A DNA stretch of 64,000 nt, from the NCBI GenBank assembly GCA_947164985.1, contig CAMUYI010000001.1, forward strand, positions 62,001-126,000, written 5' to 3'. The notes beneath the pieces were generated by a model that was given only the letters and a program-made list of their open reading frames with translations, was not told the DNA's origin and made no database searches. Within the stretch, counting starts at the first letter, position 1. Each line of letters starts with the position of its first letter. Made by a program: the position numbers and the translations under genes. Source of the stretch: an uncultured Bacteroidales bacterium. Lineage in GTDB: Bacteria; Bacteroidota; Bacteroidia; Bacteroidales; Paludibacteraceae. Positions 46,751 to 54,927 of this stretch are shown here, in pieces.

Positions 46751-46768
46751 AAAAAAGCAGTAATTTTG
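46738..46768 (+). promoter_or_regulatory. Promoter for the beta-barrel gene
   Basis: TTG (46738-46740, in TTGCATATATC) and TAATTTTG (46761-46768) are 20 nt apart. The ATG is only 12 nt after the -7 box. Confidence 0.87.
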
Positions 46769-46779
46769 CAGCCGAATTT

Positions 46780-47547
46780 ATGAAAAAACTTGGAATAATC
46801 GTATTTTTTGCATGCCTGAGCGCAGGATCGTTGTGGGCAGATGAGCGAAATAAGCCGGCGATGCAGTTGGAGGACAACACATTCTTCGACCCTTCTCGAA
46901 AGGCAGAGACAAAGGAGACCTACACGTTTGGAATGGAGTACCGCGTGGAGGCAGGATATGCACAGCATTGGCAGAAGGTAGAGCAGATCTCCTATCCGGA
47001 TATGTATCTGCACGGTGCCCGTGTTGGTGCGACGTTCACGTTCCTGCTTCCGCTGCATTTCAGTCTGCAAACGGGTTTGTTATACACCTTGGTGTATGGG
47101 GTAAGCGAACAGCACTGGCGTTCGATTGATGCGCCTTCCCTGCAGACGGAGTATATCAAGCACCAGGTATTGGAGCATAACTTGACCGTACCTGTTCGCG
47201 CGTATTATACGATTCCGCTTTGGAAAGAATTGAATCTGTTCTTCTATGCCGGTCCGCAATTGCATATCGGTTTGGCAGAGAACGACTATATGCAACAACA
47301 TCTGAGTGCGACGAATAAAGCATGGTTAGAAAAGCAAGGTATAGCGACCGAACCGTACGACCGCATGGCCGATGAGTTAGTTCGGACCAATATCCAGTTG
47401 GGTGTCGGCGGTGGTTTGGAATGGGATCGTTACCGTCTGCAGAGCGGTTATGATTTCGGTCTGAATAACCTTGTGAAGCATCCGCAACTATCCAACCAGC
47501 AAATGACCGAATGGGGATGGTTCGTAACTTTCAGTTACAAATTGTAG
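46780..47547 (+). CDS. Outer membrane beta-barrel protein
   Basis: The ATG at 46780 gives 255 residues with a signal peptide (MKKLGIIVFFACLSAGSLWA); the upstream extension reads through the promoter. The mature part alternates aromatic-rich strands and turns (GARVGATFTFLLPLHFSLQTGLLYTL, LNLFFYAGPQLHIGL, YRLQSGYDFGLNNL) and ends in WFVTFSYKL, a typical barrel closing strand. It fits the general outer-membrane beta-barrel family of Bacteroidota. Function unknown. It is monocistronic: a bidirectional terminator lies just after the stop. Confidence 0.85.
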   Translation: MKKLGIIVFFACLSAGSLWADERNKPAMQLEDNTFFDPSRKAETKETYTFGMEYRVEAGYAQHWQKVEQISYPDMYLHGARVGATFTFLLPLHFSLQTGLLYTLVYGVSEQHWRSIDAPSLQTEYIKHQVLEHNLTVPVRAYYTIPLWKELNLFFYAGPQLHIGLAENDYMQQHLSATNKAWLEKQGIATEPYDRMADELVRTNIQLGVGGGLEWDRYRLQSGYDFGLNNLVKHPQLSNQQMTEWGWFVTFSYKL

Positions 47548-47571
47548 ATTGGAGATTGAAGATTAGAGATT
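47545..47571. repeat. 7-bp tandem repeat starting in a stop codon
   Basis: Four imperfect units of AGATTGA or AGATTGG start with the TAG stop of the barrel gene. It is the same family as the repeat behind parE. Confidence 0.8.
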
Positions 47572-47573
47572 TA

Positions 47574-47602
47574 AAAATGGCCCTCATTTGAGGACCATTT
47601 TT
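47574..47602. terminator. Bidirectional terminator between convergent genes
   Basis: AAAATGG-c-CCTC pairs with GAGG-a-CCATTTT around an ATTT loop, with A and T runs on both sides, between the barrel gene and the C69 dipeptidase gene. Confidence 0.85.
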
Positions 47603-47603
47603 A

Positions 47604-49289
47604 TTATTCATGTGTGATCTCCGGAGCGACCATCTTTAGGAAGGGTTCGGGTAAAGGTAAGCGGTTCGGACCGCAACTATTACCGTACTTATTCCGCTTG
47701 AAATCGCCGTTCTCTTCCTTTCGTTCCTGACCGTCAATGAACTTGGTGATCAGATAGATGTACAGTTTTTGCCAGTCAGCCACGAGGTTCTCAGCCTGTG
47801 CGCAGGAATAGTTGGTGAGGAACGTTCTGGCCTCTTGTTCGTTCAGCGATGCAGCTTCAGCGTCCACACCGTCGATCTGGAGATTGAACTTATCATCCCA
47901 GAGTTGTTGACGTTCCCGTACATGCGGGTACATGCGGCTGTACTTGGTGTACGCCCAGTTAGCTACCAGATTGAAGGTCCACCAAGCGGAGGTCGGTGAG
48001 AATGTATAACTGTCGCCGTTACCTTCGGCAAAGCACTCCGGTACGCGGTTGATGCAGCAGTACATCGGAACGTAGCAAGAACAAGCGGCATCGTCCACGC
48101 CAAACCAGAAGATACCCTTCTTACCTTGACGCATCTGTGCCACAAAGGACCAAGCTGTCTGTTGGGTAGCCGTAGGACGTTCGTACCAGTACTGCAGCGT
48201 ATCGGTACCGTTGACCGCACATTTGAAGCCGAGACCACCGAAACGGAGTTTACTATTCCACGGACCGGCATCGGTACCTTGGGTGATATCGAGCGGTGTA
48301 TTCTTGTACTCATCGCGCATGCACTCTTTCATGTCTTGCGCCGTCACTTTGCGGTTCGGAATGATCCAGAGCGGCATATGTTCGCCTTCGTTCTGACCCT
48401 TGCTCTCTCTGAAAGTCTTACCGGTTGCGTAATCGAAGTACTTATCCATGTCGTTGGAGAAATGGCGGAAGAACGACCATACGCGTGCCTCGCAGACATA
48501 GAGTCCGCTGAAGTCGAAGGGGTTGTAAGCGGCCTGGAAAGAGAAGTCCTTATCCGCGCCGGTGAAGTAACCTTTCTCGCGCGCGAAATTAATAAGGTCC
48601 TTATCCCACATCCAGTCACCGTTAACATAGCAGTTGAGTTTCTTATTGAGTTTAGCTTTCTTGCTGATCGGAAGTTTGGTGATACGGGCTTGGTTAGCAT
48701 GTGCGGCGATCGCATTGTCGGGAATACGCACCGCTACCCAGTTAGCACCCTTTCGGCCGGGGCCCTTACCGATCAGATCCATGATCCATATCTCGTTGGG
48801 ATCACCGAAGGAGAAGGACTCACCTTCGGAAGCATAGCCGTAGTCGTTCACCAGTTTGATGAAGCACTCGATTGCTTCACGTGCCGTTTTCGAACGCTCC
48901 AGGGCGATATAGATGAGACTTCCGTAGTCGATACCAACGGTATCCCATAGTTCTTCGCGACCGCCCCATGTGGTTTCACCGATGGTCACTTGATGCTCGT
49001 TCATGTTACCTACCACAGTATAAGTGTGAGCTACCTGCGGGATGAAGCCTTGCGGCCGACCGGTGTCCCAGTCTTTGACCTCACGCATGGCGCCTTCGGG
49101 ATGATCGGCTGCGGGTGCAAAATGCAGGAAACCGAACATGCCGTAGGAGTCTGCGGCGTAGGAAATAAAGGTCGAACCGTCGGCCGAAGCGTCTTTACCT
49201 ACGAGGAAATTAGTACAAGCCTGTAAAGGTGAAAGGTGAAAGGTGAAAGGTGAAAGGAGCAGCAATGCTGCTATAATCATTTTTTTCAT
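47604..49289 (-). CDS. Secreted C69-family dipeptidase
   Basis: The protein has 561 residues. After the signal peptide comes ACTNFLVGKDASADGSTFISY, where the Cys is the N-terminal nucleophile exposed by processing, as in the C69/U34 dipeptidase (PepD of lactobacilli) family. Further family parts are HQVTIGETTWGGREEL, YGYASEGESFSFGDPNEIWIMD and KGANWVAVRIPDNAIAAHANQARI. It is expected to act on peptides in the periplasm. The signal-peptide core (LSPFTFHLSPL) is encoded by a 7-bp tandem repeat at 49224-49258. It overlaps the glycogen synthase stop by 4 bp (ATGA). Confidence 0.93.
   Translation of the reverse strand: MKKMIIAALLLLSPFTFHLSPLQACTNFLVGKDASADGSTFISYAADSYGMFGFLHFAPAADHPEGAMREVKDWDTGRPQGFIPQVAHTYTVVGNMNEHQVTIGETTWGGREELWDTVGIDYGSLIYIALERSKTAREAIECFIKLVNDYGYASEGESFSFGDPNEIWIMDLIGKGPGRKGANWVAVRIPDNAIAAHANQARITKLPISKKAKLNKKLNCYVNGDWMWDKDLINFAREKGYFTGADKDFSFQAAYNPFDFSGLYVCEARVWSFFRHFSNDMDKYFDYATGKTFRESKGQNEGEHMPLWIIPNRKVTAQDMKECMRDEYKNTPLDITQGTDAGPWNSKLRFGGLGFKCAVNGTDTLQYWYERPTATQQTAWSFVAQMRQGKKGIFWFGVDDAACSCYVPMYCCINRVPECFAEGNGDSYTFSPTSAWWTFNLVANWAYTKYSRMYPHVRERQQLWDDKFNLQIDGVDAEAASLNEQEARTFLTNYSCAQAENLVADWQKLYIYLITKFIDGQERKEENGDFKRNKYGNSCGPNRLPLPEPFLKMVAPEITHE
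49224..49258. repeat. GGTGAAA tandem repeat encoding a signal peptide
   Basis: Five near-perfect 7-bp units of GGTGAAA (plus strand) encode codons 11-22 of the C69 dipeptidase. The same unit appears inside cca at 30635-30670 in the opposite orientation to the gene. Confidence 0.9.
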
Positions 49290-50791
49290 AATAATCTGGG
49301 ATTTTGGCGTTCGTCTATTCTGTTATCTCGATGCTTGAGAGCGATCTCATAGGCCTTGCGGTAGTATTTGAAGAAATGTTTCCAATCGGCTTTTTTGGCA
49401 ACCGCAGAGGCTTCCTTGCGTGCCCGCTCTTTCTCTTCGCCGGTGAGGCGATCATAGCGCAAGAGCGCATCGGCTATCTGGTCTGCCACCTCATCGAAGT
49501 TAGAGTCATTACGCTCTACGACGATGACACCGTACTGATCTTTCTGCTGGGCCGCCCACACGCCGAAACCGGCGAGGGAGGTTGTGATCGTAGGCACATG
49601 GAAAGCACAGGACTCCAGCGGCGTGTATCCCCAAGGTTCGTAGTACGAGGGGAAGACTGTGACATCCATACCGATGAGCAGGTCGTAGTAAGTCTTACCG
49701 AAGAGCGGATCATGGCCGTCGAGGTAGTAGGGCACGAAAACCGCACTCACCTTTCCTTTGCGGGACGGAGCCCGATCGAGGTAAGGAATCATGACGAAAG
49801 CTACCACCTCACGCTCCATCTGGCCGCTATGATAGATCTTCTGCGCCAGTTTGTCCAAAGCGGAAGCAAACACATCGATGCCTTTGTTCTTCCATTCCAG
49901 CCGTCCGGAGATGCAGACGAAGAGGGCGTTCTTGGGCACGATACCGCCTAACTGCTCTCCCGCCACCTTACGCAAGGCCTCGCGTGCCGCATCGCGTTTG
50001 GCATCGAAGGCAGCACCTTTGGGCACATAAGTAGGTTCAAAACCGTTTGGGGTGACGATATCAACGGGTTTGTCAAGCAGCTGCTTGCACTCACGGGCGG
50101 TGATGTCGCTGACGGTCGTGAAGCAGTCCGCATGGTGCGCCGCCTGTTTCTCCACGGAGTGCTTGGACACCATATTCAGCTCTTGCGCCATCTGGTCGCC
50201 GTTATAGCCCTCGAAATAGTCGTAGAGCGGCTTGCCATTACCAGCTATCGAACGACCGATACCGGTAGCATGGGTGGTGAAGAGTGTAGCGATCTGCGGA
50301 CAATGGTCCTGCAGATAGAAGATGGTGAACGCCGTCTGCCACTCGTTCGCATGCATGCAGAACTGCCCTTTAGGCAGGAACTTATAGAGACTCTCCATGA
50401 CGATGCCGGCAGCATAACCAAAGAGACAGGACTCGTCATAGTCACCGTAGGCCGCATGACTCTGCACTTGAAATTTATTCCATGCCCAAGCATAAATCTC
50501 ATCCTTACGCGGCCAAAGGGAGTCAAACTTCAGCAAGATAGCAATCGGTTCACCGGGCACCATCCAACGGCCTATGCGAACAGGCAGCGGAGCTTTCCAG
50601 GTTTTCAGGAGTTTCTTATCCTCCTTGAAATATATATCACTATGGTCGCCAAAGTCAGGGCCAAAGAAGAACACTTTGTCGGGATGCTCGGCTTGCATGG
50701 AAGCGGCACGCGTGGAGAGCACGGCATAAATGCCGCCTACACGGTTACATACTTCCCAAGAGGTTTCAAAAATATAATCAGGTTGAGTCAT
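49286..50791 (-). CDS. Glycogen synthase, eukaryote-like (GT3-type)
   Basis: The protein has 501 residues. It begins with the family pattern FETSWEVCNRVGGIYAVLSTRA. FTTHATGIGRSIAGNG and HHADCFTTVSDITARECKQLLDK lie in the N-terminal Rossmann domain, and the C-terminal part has FISGRLEWKNKGIDVFASAL-like sequence and the FPSYYEPWGYTPLES motif that carries the catalytic E-x7-E region. It extends alpha-1,4-glucan from a nucleotide sugar. It belongs with glgB (40515-42566); no glgC or glgP is present in the window. It lies between a PKD lipoprotein and a C69 dipeptidase. Confidence 0.9.
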   Translation of the reverse strand: MTQPDYIFETSWEVCNRVGGIYAVLSTRAASMQAEHPDKVFFFGPDFGDHSDIYFKEDKKLLKTWKAPLPVRIGRWMVPGEPIAILLKFDSLWPRKDEIYAWAWNKFQVQSHAAYGDYDESCLFGYAAGIVMESLYKFLPKGQFCMHANEWQTAFTIFYLQDHCPQIATLFTTHATGIGRSIAGNGKPLYDYFEGYNGDQMAQELNMVSKHSVEKQAAHHADCFTTVSDITARECKQLLDKPVDIVTPNGFEPTYVPKGAAFDAKRDAAREALRKVAGEQLGGIVPKNALFVCISGRLEWKNKGIDVFASALDKLAQKIYHSGQMEREVVAFVMIPYLDRAPSRKGKVSAVFVPYYLDGHDPLFGKTYYDLLIGMDVTVFPSYYEPWGYTPLESCAFHVPTITTSLAGFGVWAAQQKDQYGVIVVERNDSNFDEVADQIADALLRYDRLTGEEKERARKEASAVAKKADWKHFFKYYRKAYEIALKHRDNRIDERQNPRLL

Positions 50792-50818
50792 TTGTGATTT
50801 GACATTTGTTATTTTTTA
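50788..50818. repeat. 7-bp tandem repeat upstream of glycogen synthase
   Basis: Four imperfect units of AAATGTC or AAATCAC type (minus strand) fill the gap, starting in the TAA stop of the PKD gene and ending at the synthase ATG. It is the same family as 39942-39979. Confidence 0.85.
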
Positions 50819-51841
50819 TTTCAATTCGTAGTCAGGTGCCAGTTTGGAGACTCCGGTCAGTTCATTCAGTTGGACGGGAACGGTGACAAACTTATTATTC
50901 GCCGAGCCGACAAAAGGCATGTACCATACGCCTTGTGCGTTCGCCCAGTAGATACGGCTGTCTTTGGTATCCAGCGTCATGGCGCTACACGGTGCCTCGT
51001 CGATCTGAACGGGGTACGAACCGTCGGTATTGGCTACCCAAAGGCCGTTGGCGCGGTAGTAGATCTTACGGCTGGCGATATGGAAACCGAGGATACCCGG
51101 GAAAGATTCTTTGAGCTTACTCAAGCACACAATGCTATCGAAATACACCTGCATCGTGTCTTGCGCGGCATCCAGGATCGGGTCGGCCGGAATGGTCTGC
51201 AAAGCCTCGGCACGGCCGCCGAAGACACGTTGGCGGTAGTCATTAGCATCGGTTCGCAGCAAGAGTGAGTTGGTTGTTTGGTTTTCGATCTTGAAGGTCT
51301 TGTTGATCTCCACCGGTTGACCATCCACTGTAATGACGAGGCGAATAGGCGCTTCGTCCATGGCCTTCGTGAAATAGCAATGCAACGCATAGCCGGTCAT
51401 GGTCTCATCCGTACATACCGCGTACTCGGCATCCAGCGGGAAAGACCATTCGTATTTCAGTTCGTAGTTGTAGGGATTATAGATCTGCGCCTGGAAGGTA
51501 TAATCGTTGTATATCGAGAAAACAGAGTCCGAGGCCACGAAGGTAGGTACGGTGTCATAAACCGTGATCTCGTGGGTCGCTGTCCATGCATTTTTGTTAT
51601 CCACTTTGAGGATGACCTGATAGGTACCGGGCTGTTTGTAGGTATGGGTCGGTGACTTGAGTGCCGAGGACACACCGTCTCCGAACGCCCACTCCCAGTC
51701 TTCTCCTGTAGAAGAGATATTGGAGAACGTAACCGTCTCACCGGCGCGGGGTGCTTTGGGAGTATAGTTAAAATCAATCGTCGTCTTCTTACACGCCATC
51801 AGCGCGCAGCAGAGCATCAATAGAATGTATGTTTTTTTCAT
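50816..51841 (-). CDS. PKD-domain lipoprotein
   Basis: The start at 51841 gives 341 residues beginning MKKTYILLMLCCALMAC, a lipoprotein signal peptide. Residues about 25-95 are a PKD domain (GETVTFSNISSTGEDWEWAF, SPTHTYKQPGTYQVIL). The rest has propeller-like strands with residues such as KIYYRANGLWVANTDGSYPV and RIYWANAQGVWYMPF. It is probably a surface-exposed or periplasmic binding protein; the ligand is unknown. The first 53 bp overlap the end of miaA in another frame, so the two genes are coupled. Confidence 0.85.
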   Translation of the reverse strand: MKKTYILLMLCCALMACKKTTIDFNYTPKAPRAGETVTFSNISSTGEDWEWAFGDGVSSALKSPTHTYKQPGTYQVILKVDNKNAWTATHEITVYDTVPTFVASDSVFSIYNDYTFQAQIYNPYNYELKYEWSFPLDAEYAVCTDETMTGYALHCYFTKAMDEAPIRLVITVDGQPVEINKTFKIENQTTNSLLLRTDANDYRQRVFGGRAEALQTIPADPILDAAQDTMQVYFDSIVCLSKLKESFPGILGFHIASRKIYYRANGLWVANTDGSYPVQIDEAPCSAMTLDTKDSRIYWANAQGVWYMPFVGSANNKFVTVPVQLNELTGVSKLAPDYELK

Positions 51842-52721
51842 AATCTTCGTTGGCTTGTAACCAATGTATCGTATCATCGCGCCGGAACCAAGTCATCTGT
51901 CGCTTGGCATAATGACGCGTATTTTGTTGAATCAATTCGATGGCTCGGGGTAGATCGTACTCACCGTCCATATAAGCGAACAACTCGCGGTATCCGACCG
52001 TCTGCAGGCTATTGAGTTGGCGTTTGGGATAAACCGCACGGGCTTCTTCTTTCAAGCCCTCCGCCATCATCTGCAGCACGCGCGCGTTGATGCGTTCGTA
52101 CAGTTCTGCGCGCGGGCGATCGAGACCGATCTTAATGATGCGGAAGGGGCGTTGTTTGGTCGTTTGGGTGCGGAGCGTGCTGTATGGCCGGCCGGTCGTG
52201 AGGCATAACTCGACGCAATGCATAAGCCGCGCAGGGTTAGCTTGATCGACTTCTGCCCAATAATCGGGATCGAGGCGCTGCACTTCGGTTTGAAGCCATG
52301 CCAAACCATGCTGCTCGTAGGCTTGCTGCACCTGGCGGCGTATATCCGCCGGTACGGCAGGCAGGTCATCTAAACCCTTGCAGACGGCATCGGCATAGAG
52401 CATTGAGCCTCCGGTCATGACAAGTATGTCATGGGTCTGGAAAAGGTTCTCCAAGAGCGCTAAAGCATCGCGTTCGTACTGACCGGCGTTGTAATCTTCC
52501 TCCAGGTCCCGTGTGGCAATGAAGTAATGCTTCACGCGCGCTTGTTCGTCAGCCGTTGGGGCCGCTGTTCCGATCGGTATCTCGCGGTATATCTGCCGGC
52601 TGTCACAACTGAGGATCGGAGAACCGTAGTGCTCCGCAACCCGAAGCGACAGTTCGGTCTTGCCAACACCTGTCGGACCGAGGATGAGCAACAATGTCTT
52701 AGAACATTGTGCCATCGTCAA
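51789..52721 (-). CDS. miaA: tRNA dimethylallyltransferase
   Basis: The protein has 310 residues. P-loop LLLILGPTGVGKTELS, the DMAPP and tRNA-binding segments ILSCDSRQIYREIPIGTAAP and HYFIATRDLEEDYNAGQYERDA, and TGGSMLYADAVCKGLDDLP are all present. It adds an isopentenyl group to A37 of tRNAs reading UNN codons. Two Met codons begin the frame (52721 or 52715). Both start inside the end of the previous gene. It is followed with overlap by the PKD lipoprotein gene. Confidence 0.96.
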   Translation of the reverse strand: MTMAQCSKTLLLILGPTGVGKTELSLRVAEHYGSPILSCDSRQIYREIPIGTAAPTADEQARVKHYFIATRDLEEDYNAGQYERDALALLENLFQTHDILVMTGGSMLYADAVCKGLDDLPAVPADIRRQVQQAYEQHGLAWLQTEVQRLDPDYWAEVDQANPARLMHCVELCLTTGRPYSTLRTQTTKQRPFRIIKIGLDRPRAELYERINARVLQMMAEGLKEEARAVYPKRQLNSLQTVGYRELFAYMDGEYDLPRAIELIQQNTRHYAKRQMTWFRRDDTIHWLQANEDYEKNIHSIDALLRADGV

Positions 52722-53253
52722 ACGACAAATCTTGGAAGCCTTCGTAGTCGATGTCGCCGAGGTCTAACTCATCCTTGAACTCGTCGTCGAACATAAAGTC
52801 ATCGTTGCCGCCTTTGCCGCTTCCAGCACCCGCTAACGGATCGTCGGACTTCAACTGCTTCGGCGCTTTGCCCTTGGACTCTACGCACTCTACGCCGTTC
52901 ATCGAACCGGGTTTGATCTCCTTGAGTGAACCGAAGAAATAGCGTTCAAACATCGGATCGAAGATGTAGATCAGACGCTGACCAACCTCTTCAATCAGGT
53001 CACTCAGGCGCGTCTCGTTCATCACCATGTTGTCGTACTCGAAGTTCGAATCCATCTCCACAAGGGTCACTTCCTGACCCTTCTCCCACTCGTCGTTGCA
53101 GAGGAAGAAAGAGGTCATCTGATCATCGGGATAGCCGACACTCTTGAGGATCGCTTCGTGCAGATCGAGGAAGGTAGCGTCTGCGTCTGCTTCAAACACG
53201 CGGCGGAAAGTAGGATCGCCTTCCTCACACGAAAAAGTAAATCTGTATATCAT
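52699..53253 (-). CDS. pRiA4b ORF-3-like protein
   Basis: The protein has 184 residues. The pattern MIYRFTFSCEEGDPTFRRVFEADADATFLDLHEAILKSVGY and FFLCNDEWEKGQEVTL, LSDLIEEVGQRLIYIFD matches the small alpha/beta domain named after plasmid pRiA4b ORF-3. The C-terminal 50 residues are very acidic with Gly (GAGSGKGGNDDF, FKDELDLGDIDYEG) and probably disordered. Function is unknown. It is the first gene of the operon running through miaA, the PKD lipoprotein, glycogen synthase and the C69 dipeptidase. Confidence 0.88.
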   Translation of the reverse strand: MIYRFTFSCEEGDPTFRRVFEADADATFLDLHEAILKSVGYPDDQMTSFFLCNDEWEKGQEVTLVEMDSNFEYDNMVMNETRLSDLIEEVGQRLIYIFDPMFERYFFGSLKEIKPGSMNGVECVESKGKAPKQLKSDDPLAGAGSGKGGNDDFMFDDEFKDELDLGDIDYEGFQDLSFDDGTMF

Positions 53254-53254
53254 G

Positions 53255-53292
53255 TTATTTACAATTTAATCAATTACGATTTGTTCATTTAA
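53255..53292. repeat. Degenerate AT-rich repeat in a leader
   Basis: Imperfect units related to ATTTACA and ATTACGA fill the 5' leader of the pRiA4b-like gene between its ATG and the promoter. Confidence 0.5.
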
Positions 53293-53304
53293 TAAAACCG
53301 GCTG

Positions 53305-53335
53305 CAAAGATACAAAAAAAATTGCATATATGCAA
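53305..53335 (-). promoter_or_regulatory. Promoter for the pRiA4b-miaA-glycogen synthase operon
   Basis: The minus-strand boxes are TATCTTTG (53305-53312) and TTG (53333-53335, in TTTGCATATATG), 20 nt apart. Confidence 0.85.
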
Positions 53336-53358
53336 ATAAAAAAAAAATAAACAAAAAG

Positions 53359-53460
53359 TATATATATACTATGTATATATATAGTATATGTTACATTTTT
53401 TGCATTTTGGGGCTTCTATCTTATGGGAATCCTATGGGAATGGTATGGGAATCCTATGGG
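53359..53460. repeat. Alternating TA tract and 11-bp tandem repeat
   Basis: A self-complementary TA-rich tract (53359-53390) is followed by three 11-bp units of ATGGGAATCCT type (53423-53455) and a partial fourth. They lie in the 220-bp spacer downstream of the AraC-type gene; no gene is present. Confidence 0.75.
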
Positions 53461-53476
53461 GCGGATAGGAGAATAA

Positions 53477-54637
53477 TTATTGCTTACTCCATTCGGAAGG
53501 GGTCATGCCGACTTCTCGGGAGAAGATACGGGCAAAGACAGTAGGCGAGGAGAAGCCGCATTGTTCGGCGATGTCCTGCATGAGCATGTCGGGATGGGCT
53601 TTCATGAGTTGTTTGGCCTCCTCGATGCGATAGTTGGTGACGAACTGGAAAAAATTGCAGCCGTACTCGGTATTGATGAGTTGGCTGAGATAGGTGCGGT
53701 TGAGCGGAAGAACCTGTCTGAGATCCAAGAGTCTGAACTCGGGATTAAGGTAGGGTTTTTCGGTCTTCATCCATTGTTCCAATGTCTCGCGGTATTGGGC
53801 AAAGTCAATAGACGGAGTATTCTCCTCTTCCTCGGGTTCTTCGGATTCTTGGGCGTTCGATTTACGGGAACGCACCGTGGCCCAGGGGTCATTGCGATAG
53901 AGAATTTGCTCGGTGCTATAAGCGATCATCACCAAGATGAGCCATTGTTGGGTGAAGGCGACGGGTACAGTAGCATGGAAACAGAGAATGAAGAACAGAG
54001 CGCTGTCCAGCAGATACATAATAATATAACGCACGATCCACTGCACGTCGATATTCTCCATGGAGGAGTAGTTCTCTTCGCAATATTGGCGGTATTTGCG
54101 GATATAAGAGATGAGGAATCCGAGTAGCAAGACCGGATAAATGGCCAGCAGAATGCGCAGGTCGATGTCAAACATCTGATCCAACAGGAAAGCAAGCCCG
54201 ACAGGCAGTCCTTGCAGTAAGGCTCTTGGAACGGTCATCCATCCGGGACGCAAGACGAGCATCGGGTAGAGCAAGAGGAGCCAGAGGAGGAAATTGCCGA
54301 CGACGATCTCCCAGCCCTGCATGCTGACGAGCCCTTCTTTCGGTGTATCGACAAAAGAGGTGACGCGCATAAGGAGGAGCATAGCAAAAAGTGCGTATGC
54401 CAGCAAGGTGAAGACCCACACTTTGCGGACGAGAATTCCTTGTGAATGCCGCGCCATGATCCACGCGCTGGCAAGGCTCATGGTGGCTATAACGCCGTTC
54501 ATGATCATGCTGAGACGGCCGTACAACTTCAAGGGGATGTACTGCGCCAGAAAATAACTCAAAACGACACCTGCTAACAATACCAAACCGAAGATAAATT
54601 CCGATTTGTAGTTCTTGCATAATTCGTGGACATTCAT
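53477..54637 (-). CDS. Membrane-anchored AraC-family regulator
   Basis: The start at 54637 (MNVHELCKNYKSEF) has an AGGGAGGAGA ribosome-binding site just upstream, unusual in this phylum, and gives 386 residues. The N-terminal 240 residues contain about seven membrane helices (FIFGLVLLAGVVLSYFLAQY, VFTLLAYALFAMLLLM, YIIMYLLDSALFFILCF). The C-terminal 100 residues are an AraC-type double helix-turn-helix (LPLNRTYLSQLINTEYGCNF, MQDIAEQCGFSSPTVFARIF, GMTPSEWSK). It would sense a membrane or periplasmic signal and bind DNA. Its targets are unknown. Promoter at 54671-54701. Confidence 0.92.
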   Translation of the reverse strand: MNVHELCKNYKSEFIFGLVLLAGVVLSYFLAQYIPLKLYGRLSMIMNGVIATMSLASAWIMARHSQGILVRKVWVFTLLAYALFAMLLLMRVTSFVDTPKEGLVSMQGWEIVVGNFLLWLLLLYPMLVLRPGWMTVPRALLQGLPVGLAFLLDQMFDIDLRILLAIYPVLLLGFLISYIRKYRQYCEENYSSMENIDVQWIVRYIIMYLLDSALFFILCFHATVPVAFTQQWLILVMIAYSTEQILYRNDPWATVRSRKSNAQESEEPEEEENTPSIDFAQYRETLEQWMKTEKPYLNPEFRLLDLRQVLPLNRTYLSQLINTEYGCNFFQFVTNYRIEEAKQLMKAHPDMLMQDIAEQCGFSSPTVFARIFSREVGMTPSEWSKQ

Positions 54638-54670
54638 AGATTTTCTCCTCCCTTTTTTCAAAAACGGCTG

Positions 54671-54701
54671 CAAAGATACAAAAATTCCGTGATATACACA
54701 A
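54671..54701 (-). promoter_or_regulatory. Promoter for the AraC-type regulator
   Basis: The minus-strand boxes are TATCTTTG (54671-54678) and TTG (54699-54701, in TTGTGTATATC), 20 nt apart. Confidence 0.82.
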
Positions 54702-54793
54702 TTATTTTGAGGCGTTTTTTACGTAAAGTTGAGCGATTTTTTACGCAAAGTCGCGCTCTAAAGAACAATATTTCATAAAAAACGCGCGCGGGC

Positions 54794-54824
54794 TTGCGTA
54801 TATCAAAAAAAAGTTGTAATTTTG
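54794..54824 (+). promoter_or_regulatory. Promoter for the EEP-prs-suf operon
   Basis: TTG (54794-54796, in TTGCGTATATC) and TAATTTTG (54817-54824) are 20 nt apart. The leader to the first ATG (54928) is about 100 nt and mostly tandem repeat. Confidence 0.87.
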
Positions 54825-54837
54825 CAGCGGATTTGAA

Positions 54838-54905
54838 GGGTTAGAGGATGAGAGGGTTAGAGGATGAGAGGGTTAGAGGATGAGAGGATGAGAGGATGAG
54901 AGGAA
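54838..54905. repeat. 15/8-bp tandem repeat in an operon leader
   Basis: Three copies of GGTTAGAGGATGAGA are followed by two shorter units GGATGAGA, between the promoter and the ATG of the EEP gene. Transcribed, it would give a purine-rich leader. Confidence 0.9.
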
Positions 54906-54927
54906 AGATAATAGAATCAATTATATT

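Noticed and set aside
54168..54701. Minus-strand frame of 177 codons overlapping the AraC-type gene
   Set aside because: Wrong frame of the AraC-type regulator, whose membrane helices and ribosome-binding site are convincing.
54838..54905. Possible CRISPR-like array
   Set aside because: Units are 8-16 bp and contiguous, with no spacers of regular length and no cas genes in the window.
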